Positions 33,565 through 42,344 of a stretch of 64,000 nucleotides of DNA are shown here, one piece after another; position 1 is the first letter of the stretch; each line of letters starts with the position of its first letter. Under the pieces are notes generated by a model that had not been told where the DNA came from, did not search any database, and saw only the letters and a list, made by a program, of their open reading frames with translations. Location of the stretch: assembly GCA_937892955.1 (NCBI GenBank), contig CALBKH010000084.1:1-64000 (forward strand), written 5' to 3'. The position numbers and the translations under genes were made by a program. The DNA is from an uncultured Alphaproteobacteria bacterium. Lineage in GTDB: Bacteria; Pseudomonadota; Alphaproteobacteria; Rhizobiales; Ancalomicrobiaceae.

Positions 33565-34446
33565 ATGATCGAGGCGATGCGTGGTGTCGGTTCGCAAGTC
33601 GGGCGTCGGCCGGTGATCGTGCGCACCGTCGCCGATCTTCGCGCCCGCATCTCCGCATGGCGGCAGGCCGGCGAGACCGTCGCCATGGTGCCGACCATGG
33701 GCGCCCTGCACGCCGGCCACCTGTCGCTGGTCGAAGAAGGCTTCCGCCGCGCCACCCACGTGGTGGTGTCGATCTTCGTCAATCCGACCCAGTTCGCCCC
33801 GCACGAGGACTTCCAGACCTATCCGCGCACCGAAGTCTCCGACGTGGAGAAACTCACCGGTCTCGGCACCGATCTCGTCTTCGCTCCCAACGCGCTCGAG
33901 ATGTATCCGCTCGGCTCGGTCACCCGGGTCGAGGTCGCCGGTCCCGCCCTCGGGCTCGAGACCGACTTCCGCCCCCATTTCTTCGCCGGCGTCGCCACCG
34001 TCGTCGCCAAGCTTTTGATCGCCTGCGGCCCCGACGTGGCGATCTTCGGCGAGAAGGACTACCAGCAGCTCGCCGTGGTGCGGCAGATGGTGCGTGACCT
34101 GATGATCCCGGTGGAGATCGTCGGCGGCGCCACGGTGCGCGAGGCGGACGGCCTCGCCATGTCGTCGCGCAACGCCTACCTCTCGCCCGAGGAGCGCGCC
34201 GTCGCGCCGCGTCTCGCCGAGGAGATGCGCAAGGTCGCCGCCACGGTCCGCGCCGGGGGCGACGCCGCCGCCGCACTCGCCGCCGCGAAGGACACGCTCC
34301 TCGCCGCCGGTTTCCGTCAGGTCGACTATCTCGAGATCCGCAACGCCGTGACGCTCGCCACGCCGAGCGAGCCGGGCGAACCCTTGCGCCTCCTCGCCGC
34401 CCTGTGGCTCGGCAAGACGCGGCTGATCGACAACATCGCGGTGTGA
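33565..34446 (+). CDS. panC: Pantoate--beta-alanine ligase
   Basis: PanC joins pantoate and beta-alanine with ATP to make pantothenate. The 293-residue protein shows VAMVPTMGALHAGHLSLV (the HIGH-like nucleotide motif), FVNPTQFAPHEDFQTYPRT, IFGEKDYQQLAVVRQMVRDL and GLAMSSRNAYL (KMSKS-like). GGGAGAT before ATG 33565 sets the start; an earlier ATG at 33541 is in frame. panB is not in the window. The pterin dehydratase follows on the same strand. Confidence 0.95.
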   Translation: MIEAMRGVGSQVGRRPVIVRTVADLRARISAWRQAGETVAMVPTMGALHAGHLSLVEEGFRRATHVVVSIFVNPTQFAPHEDFQTYPRTEVSDVEKLTGLGTDLVFAPNALEMYPLGSVTRVEVAGPALGLETDFRPHFFAGVATVVAKLLIACGPDVAIFGEKDYQQLAVVRQMVRDLMIPVEIVGGATVREADGLAMSSRNAYLSPEERAVAPRLAEEMRKVAATVRAGGDAAAALAAAKDTLLAAGFRQVDYLEIRNAVTLATPSEPGEPLRLLAALWLGKTRLIDNIAV

Positions 34447-34484
34447 TCGCTCCGGTCCTGCCGCCGCCGTCCGGAGGTCCACGC

Positions 34485-34754
34485 ATGACCGACCCGTTGC
34501 CGGAAGGCTGGAGCGGCGACGCGAGCCGCATCCGCCGGACCTATCGCTTCGCCTCGTTCCCGGCGGCCATCGCCTTCATGGTCGAGGTGGCCTTCCGCTG
34601 CGAGGCGACGAACCATCATCCCGAATGGAAGAACGTCCACGGCCGGGTCGAGGTGGACCTCACCACCCACGGTGCCGGCGGCGTGACGGCGAAGGATCTC
34701 GACCTCGCCGCCCACATGAACGCCGTCTTCGCGCGGATCGCGGCGGACGGCTGA
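34485..34754 (+). CDS. phhB: 4a-hydroxytetrahydrobiopterin dehydratase
   Basis: This small 89-residue PCD/DCoH-family enzyme dehydrates pterin carbinolamine. The signature EATNHHPEWKNVHGRVEVDL carries the two catalytic His and the Trp, with the later Asp in AKDLDLA. CCGGAGGTCC precedes the ATG. It lies 38 bases after panC. No aromatic amino-acid hydroxylase is nearby, so its partner pathway is not visible. Confidence 0.92.
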   Translation: MTDPLPEGWSGDASRIRRTYRFASFPAAIAFMVEVAFRCEATNHHPEWKNVHGRVEVDLTTHGAGGVTAKDLDLAAHMNAVFARIAADG

Positions 34755-34764
34755 GGCACCCGCC

Positions 34765-35082
34765 TCAGGGGCGCATCTTGCCTTTTCCCGTCGTCACGTC
34801 GGCGGCGACGTAGCCGCCGACGGCGATGGTGGTGTCGCCGTAGCGATAGAGTTTCCTGCCGTCGGCGCTCGTCACCTCGTCCGCCTTGCGATCGTTGGTC
34901 GGCGCGTTCTTCGTCGACTTCACCGGCTTCGCCGGAGCGGCGGCGCAGGCGCGCGGTGCGCCGAAGGCCGGATTGTTGGCGGAGAGCTTCGCCGGACACG
35001 GCTCCGCCGCGGCCGACGGCAGGGCCGAGGCGGCGAAGAGCGCCGCGGCGGCACCGGCGACGACGAACGATACGACCTTCAT
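34765..35082 (-). CDS. Small secreted protein of unknown function
   Basis: This 105-residue protein has a clear signal peptide (VVSFVVAGAAAALFAASALPSAAA) and a Pro/Lys/Ala-rich mature part with two Cys. It ends in LYRYGDTTIAVGGYVAADVTTG, which could form a small beta unit. GGGAGAGG marks the ATG. It follows the EipB-like gene on the same strand. No named family is recognised. Confidence 0.7.
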   Translation of the reverse strand: MKVVSFVVAGAAAALFAASALPSAAAEPCPAKLSANNPAFGAPRACAAAPAKPVKSTKNAPTNDRKADEVTSADGRKLYRYGDTTIAVGGYVAADVTTGKGKMRP

Positions 35083-35167
35083 CGACCTCTCCCGATCCGG
35101 ATGGAACCGGACACCCTTGCACTCCGAACCCGGCGATTTCGAGGACGCCGCCCGACGTCCGCGCGCC

Positions 35168-36085
35168 TCACTTGCACTCGCCCGCCGGCAGCGCCTCGAG
35201 GCTCGACAGGCGTCCGCCGATGGCGAAATCGCCGTAGTCGAGGCGCAGCTGCCGCGACACGCCGTTCTCGTAGAGCAGGAAGCCGAGCTGATAGTCCGGC
35301 AGGACGTCGCCTTGCGGCTTGCTGCGATCGAAATAGGAGATCTCGACCGGCCAGCGCCGCTTGCCCTCGGTCAGCGCCGCATCGGCCGCCGGTTCGCCCG
35401 CCGTGTCGTCGGCGCCGCTCTGTTCGCGGCCGATCACCACCGTGGTGCGGAACACCTTGCGGCCGCCGTCGGAACCGTCGAAGAGATCGATCTCGGCGAG
35501 CGACCGCCCGGCCTTCGCCGCCTCCAGGAGGTCGACCATGTGCTCGGTCGGGAACCGCACCTCGGCCGGCAGATCGATCGGCTTGCCGTCGCCGCCGGCG
35601 AGCGTCACCCGCGTCGCCGCGCCGTCGTGACGCGCGATCCCTTTGGTGTCCTCGATGGTCCGGCCGTCGACGAGGTTCTGATTGACGAAGTCGAAGCTCT
35701 TGCCGGCGCCGTCCTCGAAGGAGGTGGTGCGCATGTCGGTGACCCGCGCCCGCCCGTCGTTGTTGGTCAGCCGCGTCACCAGCCGGAACCGCGACGAGAA
35801 ACCGTCGCAGGTGTTGCCGGAGAATTCGTAGACCAGCCGGCCCGACACCTCGAGCACATCGGCTCGGTCGTTGCGCCGGGCGAGCGTCATCTCGTAGACG
35901 GCCCGATGAGCCGCGAAGCCGCGAAGCGTGTCGCCCGGACCGGCGACGGCCGGCGCCGCTGCGGCGAGGATCGCGGCGAGCGCCAGCGCCGCGCCGACCG
36001 GCGCGACCTGCGTCACGGCCGTCCCGAAGGGGGCGGCAGGTGTCGTCGACGAGAACAGGAACCGCAGGGACATCCGATCCGTCAT
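35168..36085 (-). CDS. eipB: EipB/DUF1849 periplasmic envelope-integrity protein
   Basis: The 305-residue protein has a long signal region ending ILAAAAPAVA and a mature domain beginning FAAHRAVYEMTLA. It has exactly two Cys, one in SGNTCDGFSSRFR and one in the terminal GECK. That pair matches the conserved disulfide of the beta-spiral protein EipB, known from Brucella envelope work. GAGG sets the ATG at 36085. The small secreted gene follows. Confidence 0.85.
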   Translation of the reverse strand: MTDRMSLRFLFSSTTPAAPFGTAVTQVAPVGAALALAAILAAAAPAVAGPGDTLRGFAAHRAVYEMTLARRNDRADVLEVSGRLVYEFSGNTCDGFSSRFRLVTRLTNNDGRARVTDMRTTSFEDGAGKSFDFVNQNLVDGRTIEDTKGIARHDGAATRVTLAGGDGKPIDLPAEVRFPTEHMVDLLEAAKAGRSLAEIDLFDGSDGGRKVFRTTVVIGREQSGADDTAGEPAADAALTEGKRRWPVEISYFDRSKPQGDVLPDYQLGFLLYENGVSRQLRLDYGDFAIGGRLSSLEALPAGECK

Positions 36086-36303
36086 TCGCAACCTCGTTCG
36101 CGGGGAGCGCACCGCGCCTTCTCCGCACGCCTTCCGAACACGCCCACTCTTGGACCGGTTCGTCGGCGATTTCAATCGACGACGCGCCCGCGACGCCCTG
36201 CTCCGCGACGCGATCGATTGCCGCCGTCGCGGATTTCGGACATGAAGGGGCACCCCGCCGCGCCGTTTCGCCGCTCGGCGACCTCGCCTTCGGAGCCGAC
36301 CCC

Positions 36304-36765
36304 ATGAGCACCATCGAAGCCCGCCTCGCCGAACTCGGCATCACCCTGCCGACGCCGACCGCCCCGCTCGCCAACTACGTCCCCTTCGTCCGCTCCGGCA
36401 ACCTCGTCTTCGTCTCCGGCCAGATCCCGGTCGGCCCGAACGGCATCGAGTACGTCGGCAAGCTCGGGCTCGATGCCGATCTCGACACCGGCCGCGCCGC
36501 CGCCCGCCTCTGCGCCATCAATCTGATCGCCCAGGTCAAGGCGGCGATCGGCGACCTCGAGAAGCTCGTCCGGGTGGTCAAGCTCACCGGCTTCGTCAAC
36601 GCCACCGGCGACTTCACCGACCACCCGAAGGTGATCAACGGCGCCTCCGATCTGATGGTCGAGGTCTTCGGCGACCGCGGCCGCCATTCGCGCTCCGCGC
36701 TCGGCGCCGCCGGCCTGCCCTTCGGCGTCGCCGCCGAGGTCGAAGGCATCTTCGAAGTCGCCTGA
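36304..36765 (+). CDS. RidA family protein
   Basis: The 153-residue protein is of the longer YjgF/RidA-like group: LVFVSGQIPVGPNGIEYVGKLG, then INLIAQVKAAIGDLEKLVRVVKLTGFVNAT and the end GLPFGVAAEVEGIFEVA. Canonical RidA hydrolyses reactive enamines and imines. The Arg used in that reaction (motif R-S/G...) is not obvious at the usual place, so activity is uncertain. GGAG lies eight bases upstream. It is followed closely by the glycerophosphodiesterase. Confidence 0.85.
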   Translation: MSTIEARLAELGITLPTPTAPLANYVPFVRSGNLVFVSGQIPVGPNGIEYVGKLGLDADLDTGRAAARLCAINLIAQVKAAIGDLEKLVRVVKLTGFVNATGDFTDHPKVINGASDLMVEVFGDRGRHSRSALGAAGLPFGVAAEVEGIFEVA

Positions 36766-36780
36766 CGGACGAGGTCGACC

Positions 36781-37551
36781 GTGGACATCTCCTGGCTCAC
36801 CGCCCGCCCGATCGCCCATCGCGGCCTGCACGACGCCGCCGCCGGCGTCATCGAGAACACTCTCGGCGCGGCGAGCCGCGCGGTGGAGAAGCGCTACAAC
36901 ATCGAGGTCGACCTGCTGCTCTCCGCCGACGAGGAGATCGTCGTCTTCCACGACGACACCCTCGACCGGCTGACCACCGCGACCGGCAGGGTCGACCGCC
37001 GCACCATGGCGGAGCTGCGCGACATCCCCATCAAGGGCACCTCCGACCGCATCCCGACCCTCGACGATCTCCTGCGGACCGTCGACGGCCGGGTCGGCCT
37101 CTGCCTCGAACTGAAGAGCGAGTTCCCCCGCCGCCCCGACGACCGGCTGGTCGCCCGCGTCGCCGAGAAGCTCGCCGCCTATCGCGGCCCGGTCGTCACC
37201 AAGTCCTTCGACCCGGAGGTGGTGGCGGCGGCGAACCGGATCATGCCCGGGATCGCCCACGGCATCGTCGCCGACAGCGCCACCAATCTCGAATACTACG
37301 CCCGCTTCACCCGCATCGAGCGCTTCGCCCTGCGCCACCTGCTGCACGCCCCGCGCACCCGGCCGAAGTTCGTTTCCTATTGCGTCAGGGACCTCCCCGC
37401 CCCCGGCCCCTGGGTGGCGCGCAAGCTCTTCGGCCTGCCGGTCATCAGCTGGACGGTGAAGAGCGAAGAGGCCCGCCGCCGGGTCCTCGCCCATGCCGAT
37501 CAGATCGTCTTCGAAGGCTTCGACCCCGACACGACCGGCGCCACGAACTGA
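36781..37551 (+). CDS. Glycerophosphodiester phosphodiesterase
   Basis: The 256-residue TIM-barrel protein has the GDPD motifs: PIAHRGLHD (catalytic His), VIENTLGA, NIEVDLLLSADEEIVVFHDDTLDR with the acidic metal ligands and second His, LCLELKSE, and WTVKSEEARRRVLAHADQIVFE. It cleaves glycerophosphodiesters to glycerol-3-phosphate. No signal peptide, so cytoplasmic. The GTG start follows GAGGTC and is 15 bases after the RidA-type gene, suggesting an operon. Confidence 0.92.
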   Translation: MDISWLTARPIAHRGLHDAAAGVIENTLGAASRAVEKRYNIEVDLLLSADEEIVVFHDDTLDRLTTATGRVDRRTMAELRDIPIKGTSDRIPTLDDLLRTVDGRVGLCLELKSEFPRRPDDRLVARVAEKLAAYRGPVVTKSFDPEVVAAANRIMPGIAHGIVADSATNLEYYARFTRIERFALRHLLHAPRTRPKFVSYCVRDLPAPGPWVARKLFGLPVISWTVKSEEARRRVLAHADQIVFEGFDPDTTGATN

Positions 37552-37776
37552 CCGCCCCGCCCCCGGCGATCCGCGTCGCGCGGCGGAAAAGGTCACTCTT
37601 TCTTCACCCTGACGGGGGGATCGTGAACCCCGATCGGAGACGTCGTTCGGCTCGCCATGTTTTCGTCTCGAACGGCGGGTGAACTGACGTCTCGATGTTC
37701 GGCGAGGAATCGCCGGTTCGAGTTCCCCTACGGGTCGCTCCCGGGCGTCGCGCCCGGACCTAGAGGTGAGAAGATC

Positions 37777-38085
37777 ATGTTCGTCAGGAAGTTCGCCCTC
37801 GCGGCCGCCACGGTCGCCGTCCTCGCCGCCTCCACCGTCGCCACGACCGCTCCGGCGCGCGCCGGCGATCCGGGTGCGGCATTCGCGGCCGGCGCCGCCG
37901 GCCTCGTCGGGGGCCTCATCCTCGGCAACGCGCTGAGCCAGCCGCAGCCGGAGGAGACCTATGTCGTCCGCCGCCGCCCGGTGCGCGTCTACGAGGAGGA
38001 AGAAGTCGTCGTGCCGCGTCGCTGCTGGCGCGAGGTCTGGTACGACAGCTGGGGCGATCGCCACACGCGCCGTATCTGCCGCTGA
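37777..38085 (+). CDS. Small secreted glycine-zipper protein
   Basis: The 102-residue protein has a signal peptide ending TTAPARA. A Gly/Ala zipper (GAAFAAGAAGLVGGLILGNAL) follows, then a charged segment VYEEEEVVVPRRC and WYDSWGDRHTRRICR with a Cys pair. Proteins like this are common in Rhizobiales envelopes with no defined role. AGAGGTGAG is an excellent ribosome site. Confidence 0.78.
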   Translation: MFVRKFALAAATVAVLAASTVATTAPARAGDPGAAFAAGAAGLVGGLILGNALSQPQPEETYVVRRRPVRVYEEEEVVVPRRCWREVWYDSWGDRHTRRICR

Positions 38086-38248
38086 GCGGCTCGACCACCT
38101 TTCGCATCGCCCCATGAGACCGGCCCTCCCCCGAGCGGCCGGTCTTCTCGTCTCCGGCACGTCCGATCGCCGCCCGCCGGCGGCATCGGGGCTGGCGAAC
38201 ACCGCCCGCTCCCCTATCCTCCCCTACGAAACGACGGAGAGACGCGGC

Positions 38249-39442
38249 ATGGACGATCGGCGCGGGGACGGCGAAGAGGTGGCGATCCGCGTCGTCGCCG
38301 GTGCCGACGAGATCGATCGCACCGACTGGGACCGCTGCGCCGCCGGCGATGCCGACCGACCCGATCCGCTTCTCTCCCACGACTTCTTCACCGCGCTGGA
38401 AGCTTCCGGCTCCGCCGCACCCGAGACCGGCTGGCATCCGCGCCATCTGGCGATCGACGGCGCCGACGGGCGGCCGATCGCCGTCGTCCCGGCCTATGTG
38501 AAGACCCACAGCCAGGGCGAATACGTCTTCGACCACGCCTGGGCGCGCGCCTACGAACACGCCGGTGGGCGCTATTATCCGAAGCTCCAGGTCTCCGTGC
38601 CGTTCAACCCGGTGACCGGCCCGCGCCTGCTCGTCGGCCGCGGCGAGGCAGACGCCCTCGCCGGCCGCCGCCGCATGTTGATCGCCGGGCTGGAAGCGCT
38701 GACCGAGAATGCCGGCTTCTCCTCCGCCCACGCCACCTTTCTCGGCGAGGCGGACGCGACCGCCTTCGCCGCCGTCGGCTGGTCGGCCCGCGTCGATCGC
38801 CAGTACCACTGGCCGAACCGCGGCTATCGCGACTACGACGACTTCCTCTCGACCCTGCTCGGCCGCAAACGCAAGCAGCTCGTCCGCGAGCGTCGCGAGG
38901 CGATGGCCGGCGGCGTCGAGATCGACCTGCTCACCGGCTCCGACATCACCGACGCGGACTGGGACGCCTTCTTCGCCTTCTACCAGGACACCGGCGGCCG
39001 CAAATGGGGCCGACCCTACCTCACCCGCGACTTCTTCGACCACATCGGCTCGACCATGGCCGACCGCATCCTGCTGGTGATGGCCAAGGCCGACGGCCGC
39101 CGCATCGGCGGAGCGCTCAACTTCATCGGCGCGGACGCCCTCTACGGCCGCTGGTGGGGCACGGTCGAGGACCGCCCCTTCCTGCATTTCGAGGTCTGCT
39201 ACCACCGCGCCATCGACTGGGCGATCGCCCACGGCCTCTCCCGTGTCGAGGCCGGCGCCCAGGGCGAACACAAGCTCGCCCGCGGCTATCTCCCGGTCGA
39301 GACGCGCTCGGCCCATCTCGTCCGCGATCCCGGCTTCCGCACCGCCGTCGACCGCTATCTGGGCCAGGAACGCGAGGCCGTCGCCGAGGCCGACGCCGAA
39401 CTCCTCGCCGGTTCGCCCTACGGCGACCGACCGAAATTCTGA
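38249..39442 (+). CDS. FemAB-like GNAT acyltransferase (PF04339 type)
   Basis: The 397-residue protein matches the double-GNAT PF04339 family. FDHAWARAYEHAGGRYYPKLQVSVPFNPVTGPR occupies the first half, then FLSTLLGRKRKQLVRERREA. The second half ends in FYQDTGGRKWGRPYLTRDFF, ALYGRWWGTVEDRPFLHFEVCYHRAIDWA and RVEAGAQGEHKLARGYLPV. Substrate unknown; peptide or aminoacyl transfer is possible. The ATG is at 38249. Confidence 0.88.
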   Translation: MDDRRGDGEEVAIRVVAGADEIDRTDWDRCAAGDADRPDPLLSHDFFTALEASGSAAPETGWHPRHLAIDGADGRPIAVVPAYVKTHSQGEYVFDHAWARAYEHAGGRYYPKLQVSVPFNPVTGPRLLVGRGEADALAGRRRMLIAGLEALTENAGFSSAHATFLGEADATAFAAVGWSARVDRQYHWPNRGYRDYDDFLSTLLGRKRKQLVRERREAMAGGVEIDLLTGSDITDADWDAFFAFYQDTGGRKWGRPYLTRDFFDHIGSTMADRILLVMAKADGRRIGGALNFIGADALYGRWWGTVEDRPFLHFEVCYHRAIDWAIAHGLSRVEAGAQGEHKLARGYLPVETRSAHLVRDPGFRTAVDRYLGQEREAVAEADAELLAGSPYGDRPKF

Positions 39443-39531
39443 GCATCGCTCCCCCGCGACCCGCACCGCTTGACCCGCCGTCGCCTCCGACCCACAGTCG
39501 CGCATCGGCAGAACCGACGAGAGGCCCATCG

Positions 39532-39957
39532 ATGACCATCGCCTACGACGACTCGAACGTCTTCGCCAAGATCCTGCGCGGCGAGATCCCCGCCCACGTG
39601 GTCTACGAGGACGAGGCGACGCTCGCCTTCATGGACGTCATGCCCGCGGTCGACGGCCACGTGTTGGTGATCCCCAAGGCCAAGGCGCGCAACATCCTCG
39701 ATGTTCGCCCCGCCGATCTCGCCGCGGTGGCGGCCACGGTGCAGAAGATGGCGGTCGCCGTGACCACCGCCTTCCTCGCCGACGGCGTCACCATCCAGCA
39801 GTTCAACGAGAAGGCCGGCGGCCAGGAGGTCTTCCACCTCCACGTCCATGTCATGCCGCGTCAGATGGCCGATTCGGTCCGCCGCCTGCCGCGGCCCTTC
39901 GCCGACCAGAAGGTGCTCGCCGCCCACGCCGAGAAGATCCGCGCCGTCCTCGCCTGA
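39532..39957 (+). CDS. HIT family hydrolase
   Basis: The 141-residue protein carries the histidine triad VFHLHVHVMPR near residue 105 and the entry FAKILRGEIPAHVVYED at the N-terminus. HIT proteins hydrolyse nucleotide phosphoramidates such as adenosine 5'-monophosphoramidate. It lies about 90 bases after the acetyltransferase, on the same strand. Confidence 0.94.
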   Translation: MTIAYDDSNVFAKILRGEIPAHVVYEDEATLAFMDVMPAVDGHVLVIPKAKARNILDVRPADLAAVAATVQKMAVAVTTAFLADGVTIQQFNEKAGGQEVFHLHVHVMPRQMADSVRRLPRPFADQKVLAAHAEKIRAVLA

Positions 39958-39985
39958 GGGCGCCCGCGTCGAGAGGAGCTTCGCC

Positions 39986-40243
39986 ATGTTGATGGGTTTC
40001 GTCGTCTGGATCCTGGTCGGCGCCGTCGCCGGCTGGCTCGCCGGCCTGCTGGTGCGCGGCGGCGGCTTCGGTTTCGTCGCCAACGCGGTGCTCGGCATCG
40101 TCGGCGCTGCGGTCGCCGGCTACGTGCTGCCCCGCCTCGGCTTCATCCTCGGCCACGGCCTCGTCGGCGAGGTCATCCGCGCCGCCATCGGTGCGATCAT
40201 CGTCCTGGTGGTGCTGTCGCTGATTCCCAAGCTGCAGCGCTGA
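39986..40243 (+). CDS. GlsB/YeaQ/YmgE family membrane protein
   Basis: The 85-residue protein is almost entirely hydrophobic with Gly-rich segments: VGAVAGWLAGLLVRGGGFGFVANAVLGIVGA, then a final helix AIGAIIVLVVLSLIP. It matches the transglycosylase-associated GlsB family, often stress-induced. GAGAGGAG is a strong ribosome site. It ends just before the convergent azlD. Confidence 0.9.
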   Translation: MLMGFVVWILVGAVAGWLAGLLVRGGGFGFVANAVLGIVGAAVAGYVLPRLGFILGHGLVGEVIRAAIGAIIVLVVLSLIPKLQR

Positions 40244-40263
40244 TCCGGCGGCGCGTCGCGCCC

Positions 40264-40623
40264 CTAGAACCCGGCCCACCATCCCACCGCGAAAGCCATC
40301 TCGCCGGCGGCGACGCCGACGAAGATGTGCTGCCGCGCCATCTTGAAGGCGGCGAAACCGATCGCCACCGCCGCGACCCGCAGCCCGACGCCGGTCGCCG
40401 CCAGATCGCCGGTCGGGAACAGCACCAGCGTGCCGATCACCCCGGCGACAAGCGCCGTCGCCACCGCCCGCACATAGGCGAAGACCGGGCTCTCCTCGGT
40501 GAGCCGGCCCGAGAAGGCGACGCCGAGGAAGCGCCACATGTCGTTGGCGAGCCAGCCGGCGGCGAGGATGAACACCCACGGCCACCACCAGCTGTCCAGG
40601 GCGTCGAAAGAGAGGCCGCTCAT
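40264..40623 (-). CDS. azlD: AzlD family branched-chain amino acid exporter subunit
   Basis: This 119-residue, four-span small subunit partners AzlC. ARAVATALVAG-like helices and a terminal GEMAFAVGWWAGF are visible. Its ATG overlaps the azlC stop by four bases (ATGA), the usual coupling. Together they export branched-chain amino acids or analogues; the specific substrate is inferred from family. Confidence 0.87.
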   Translation of the reverse strand: MSGLSFDALDSWWWPWVFILAAGWLANDMWRFLGVAFSGRLTEESPVFAYVRAVATALVAGVIGTLVLFPTGDLAATGVGLRVAAVAIGFAAFKMARQHIFVGVAAGEMAFAVGWWAGF

Positions 40624-41420
40624 CGTTCGTCGCCTCCGAGATCGGCGGGAAGGTCGCTCGCCGCGGTCGCCTCCCGGCTCGGCGCGCGCCGCCGCTCGAG
40701 GGCGCGTCCGAGGAAGAAGGCGATCGTTCCGCCGACGAGACCGGTGATCAGCAGGGTGAATTCCGGCGACAGGTGATGGGCGACCGGCGTCACCGCCATG
40801 CCGATCACCAGCGCCATCCGGTCGGTCGGCGCCCGCTCCGCCGCCCGCCACAAGGACAGGATGAAGTAGAGCGGCGTCAGCAGCACCAGTGCTGCGGCGG
40901 CCACCGGCGGCAGCGACGCGGCGGCGAGCCAGGAGACCGCCGTCACCCCCATGTTGACGCCGGTCAGCGTCATGCAGAAGCCGAGGAAATAGGGCGCCCG
41001 CGCCGGCCGCGGCAGGCCCGGCAGCTTGGTCATGCCGAAGACCCAGGCGGTCACCGCGATGAAATGCGAGATCCAGTAGAGCAGCCACTTCGGCGTCTTC
41101 TCGTCGCGCACGATCGGCATCAACGACATCGCCATCGGCATCAGCCGCACCGCCGAGAGCGACACCGCGATCGCCGTCGCCAGGATCGGCGTCCCCGCCT
41201 TGATCGCCCCGACCAGCACCACCATCGACGGTAGCGCCCAGATCAGCCCCGACATCGCCACCGCCTGAGCGAGCGTCACGCCGCTCGCATGGGCGAGGCC
41301 GCCGAAGCCGGTGAAGGCCGCCATCAGGATGAAGGCCGGCAGCGACACGAAATCGGCCATGCCGGCGGCGAACCAGCGGGCGGCGGAGCGTTCGGGAGGA
41401 GTGGCCGGCGAAGCGGTCAT
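40620..41420 (-). CDS. azlC: AzlC family branched-chain amino acid exporter subunit
   Basis: The 266-residue protein has six to seven membrane spans. WFAAGMADFVSLPAFILMAAFTGFGGLA, ALSAV-like segments with AVSLSAVRLMPMAMSLMPIVRD, and GFCMTLTGVNMGVTAVSW all fit AzlC. It is the large subunit of the AzlCD transporter. The ATG at 41420 gives a normal start; the frame extends upstream. No good ribosome site is visible, so the start is moderately sure. azlD follows with a 4-bp overlap. Confidence 0.88.
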   Translation of the reverse strand: MTASPATPPERSAARWFAAGMADFVSLPAFILMAAFTGFGGLAHASGVTLAQAVAMSGLIWALPSMVVLVGAIKAGTPILATAIAVSLSAVRLMPMAMSLMPIVRDEKTPKWLLYWISHFIAVTAWVFGMTKLPGLPRPARAPYFLGFCMTLTGVNMGVTAVSWLAAASLPPVAAAALVLLTPLYFILSLWRAAERAPTDRMALVIGMAVTPVAHHLSPEFTLLITGLVGGTIAFFLGRALERRRAPSREATAASDLPADLGGDER

Positions 41421-41527
41421 GACGAGCGCGCGGGGACGGGAAGAGAGCCGCCCCCTCACCCTCCCCCTCGAGGATGCCGGAGCGTCGCCGGAGCGCGGCG
41501 CGAGATCATCGGCCACCGGAATCGATC

Positions 41528-41592
41528 CGATGGCATTCCTGGCGCGAATTTCTCATACCGCCGATGCATATGAGAAATTCGCACATCTTCGT
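41528..41592. repeat. Dispersed element F, copy 1 (GCGAATTTCTCAT hairpin)
   Basis: Perfect 13-bp arms GCGAATTTCTCAT (41544-41556) and ATGAGAAATTCGC (41570-41582), separated by 13 bases. The block starting CCGATGGCATTCCTG is shared with copy 2 near 45870-45929, with about 85 percent identity by eye. It lies upstream of azlC. Confidence 0.8.
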
Positions 41593-41638
41593 CGGCCGGA
41601 TGCGTCGGCGTCCGCGGCCGACGGCATGACGTCGCCCG

Positions 41639-42025
41639 TCATTCGGGCCGGTGGCAGACCGCCTCGATGTTGTGACCGTCGGGATCGAAGACGAAGGCGC
41701 CGTAGTAGTTCGGATGATAGTGCGGGCGCAGCCCCGGTCCGCCGTTGTCGCGCGCGCCTGCGGCGAGCGCCGCCGCATGGAAGGCGGCGACCGCGGCGCG
41801 GTTCTCGGCCATGAAGGCGACGTGGAGGACGCCGGTGAGCGGCTCACCGTTGGAGATCCAGAACTGCGGCTTGCCCGGCCGGCCGAAGCCGACGAAACCG
41901 GCGCCGCCGGTCACCGACGGATCGAGTTCCATGACGGGGCCGTAGCCGAGCGATGCGAGCACCGTCTCGTAGAAGGCCTTCGAACGGGCGAGATCGCGAA
42001 CCGGAACGCCGATGTGGTCGAGCAC
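41639..42025 (-). CDS. VOC family (glyoxalase-like) protein
   Basis: The 128-residue single-module VOC protein has MLDHIGVPVRDLARSKAFYETVLA at the N-terminus with the first metal His. VLHVAFMAENRAAVAAFHAAAL lies in the middle, and YGAFVFDPDGHNIEAVCH holds the last Glu. It is probably a metal-binding small-molecule enzyme with unknown substrate. GTG start with GGAGGATG upstream. Confidence 0.88.
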   Translation of the reverse strand: MLDHIGVPVRDLARSKAFYETVLASLGYGPVMELDPSVTGGAGFVGFGRPGKPQFWISNGEPLTGVLHVAFMAENRAAVAAFHAAALAAGARDNGGPGLRPHYHPNYYGAFVFDPDGHNIEAVCHRPE

Positions 42026-42344
42026 GAGGACATCCTCCGCAGGACGGGAACGGAAGCGGCGAGCCTAGCACGGTCGCCCGCGCCCACCAGCGCCGCCGAC
42101 GCAGAGCACCGTCGCGGCACGAGACGCCGCCTCTCGGTCCATGTCCCGGGGGCGGCCGATCGCGGAGCGACGGCGGCGCGTCGACGAGGTCGGTGCGCGA
42201 TGGTTCGAGGCTCGCTACGCTCGCACCTCACCATGAAGCGCCTCCCGAATTGCACGACGATCGAGGCGCTTCATGGTGAGGTGCCCCGCGCGAGCGGGGC
42301 CTCGAACCATCGCGCACCACCTGCCGACGACCGAACCGCACCCC
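42026..42344. other. 319-bp spacer between tgt and the VOC gene
   Basis: It holds the long inverted repeat at 42193-42317 and no supported gene. Confidence 0.6.
42193..42317. repeat. Palindromic element family A
   Basis: Arms of about 52 and 55 bases: the left starts GTGCGCGATGGTTCGAGG and ends CACCTCACCATGAAGCG. The right is the reverse complement with a changed inner 13-18 bases. Spacer of about 18 bases. It lies just past the tgt stop and may also end that transcript. Confidence 0.85.

Noticed and set aside
37700..37740. T-loop-like GGTTCGAGTTCC, possible tRNA
   Set aside because: No acceptor stem, D-arm or anticodon arm can be built around it.
36172..38202. Minus-strand open frame opposite RidA, the glycerophosphodiesterase and the small secreted protein
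   Set aside because: No motif, and it covers three plausible plus-strand genes with good starts.
42193..42317. Long inverted repeat as insertion-sequence ends
   Set aside because: There is no transposase between the arms and only about 18 bases separate them.
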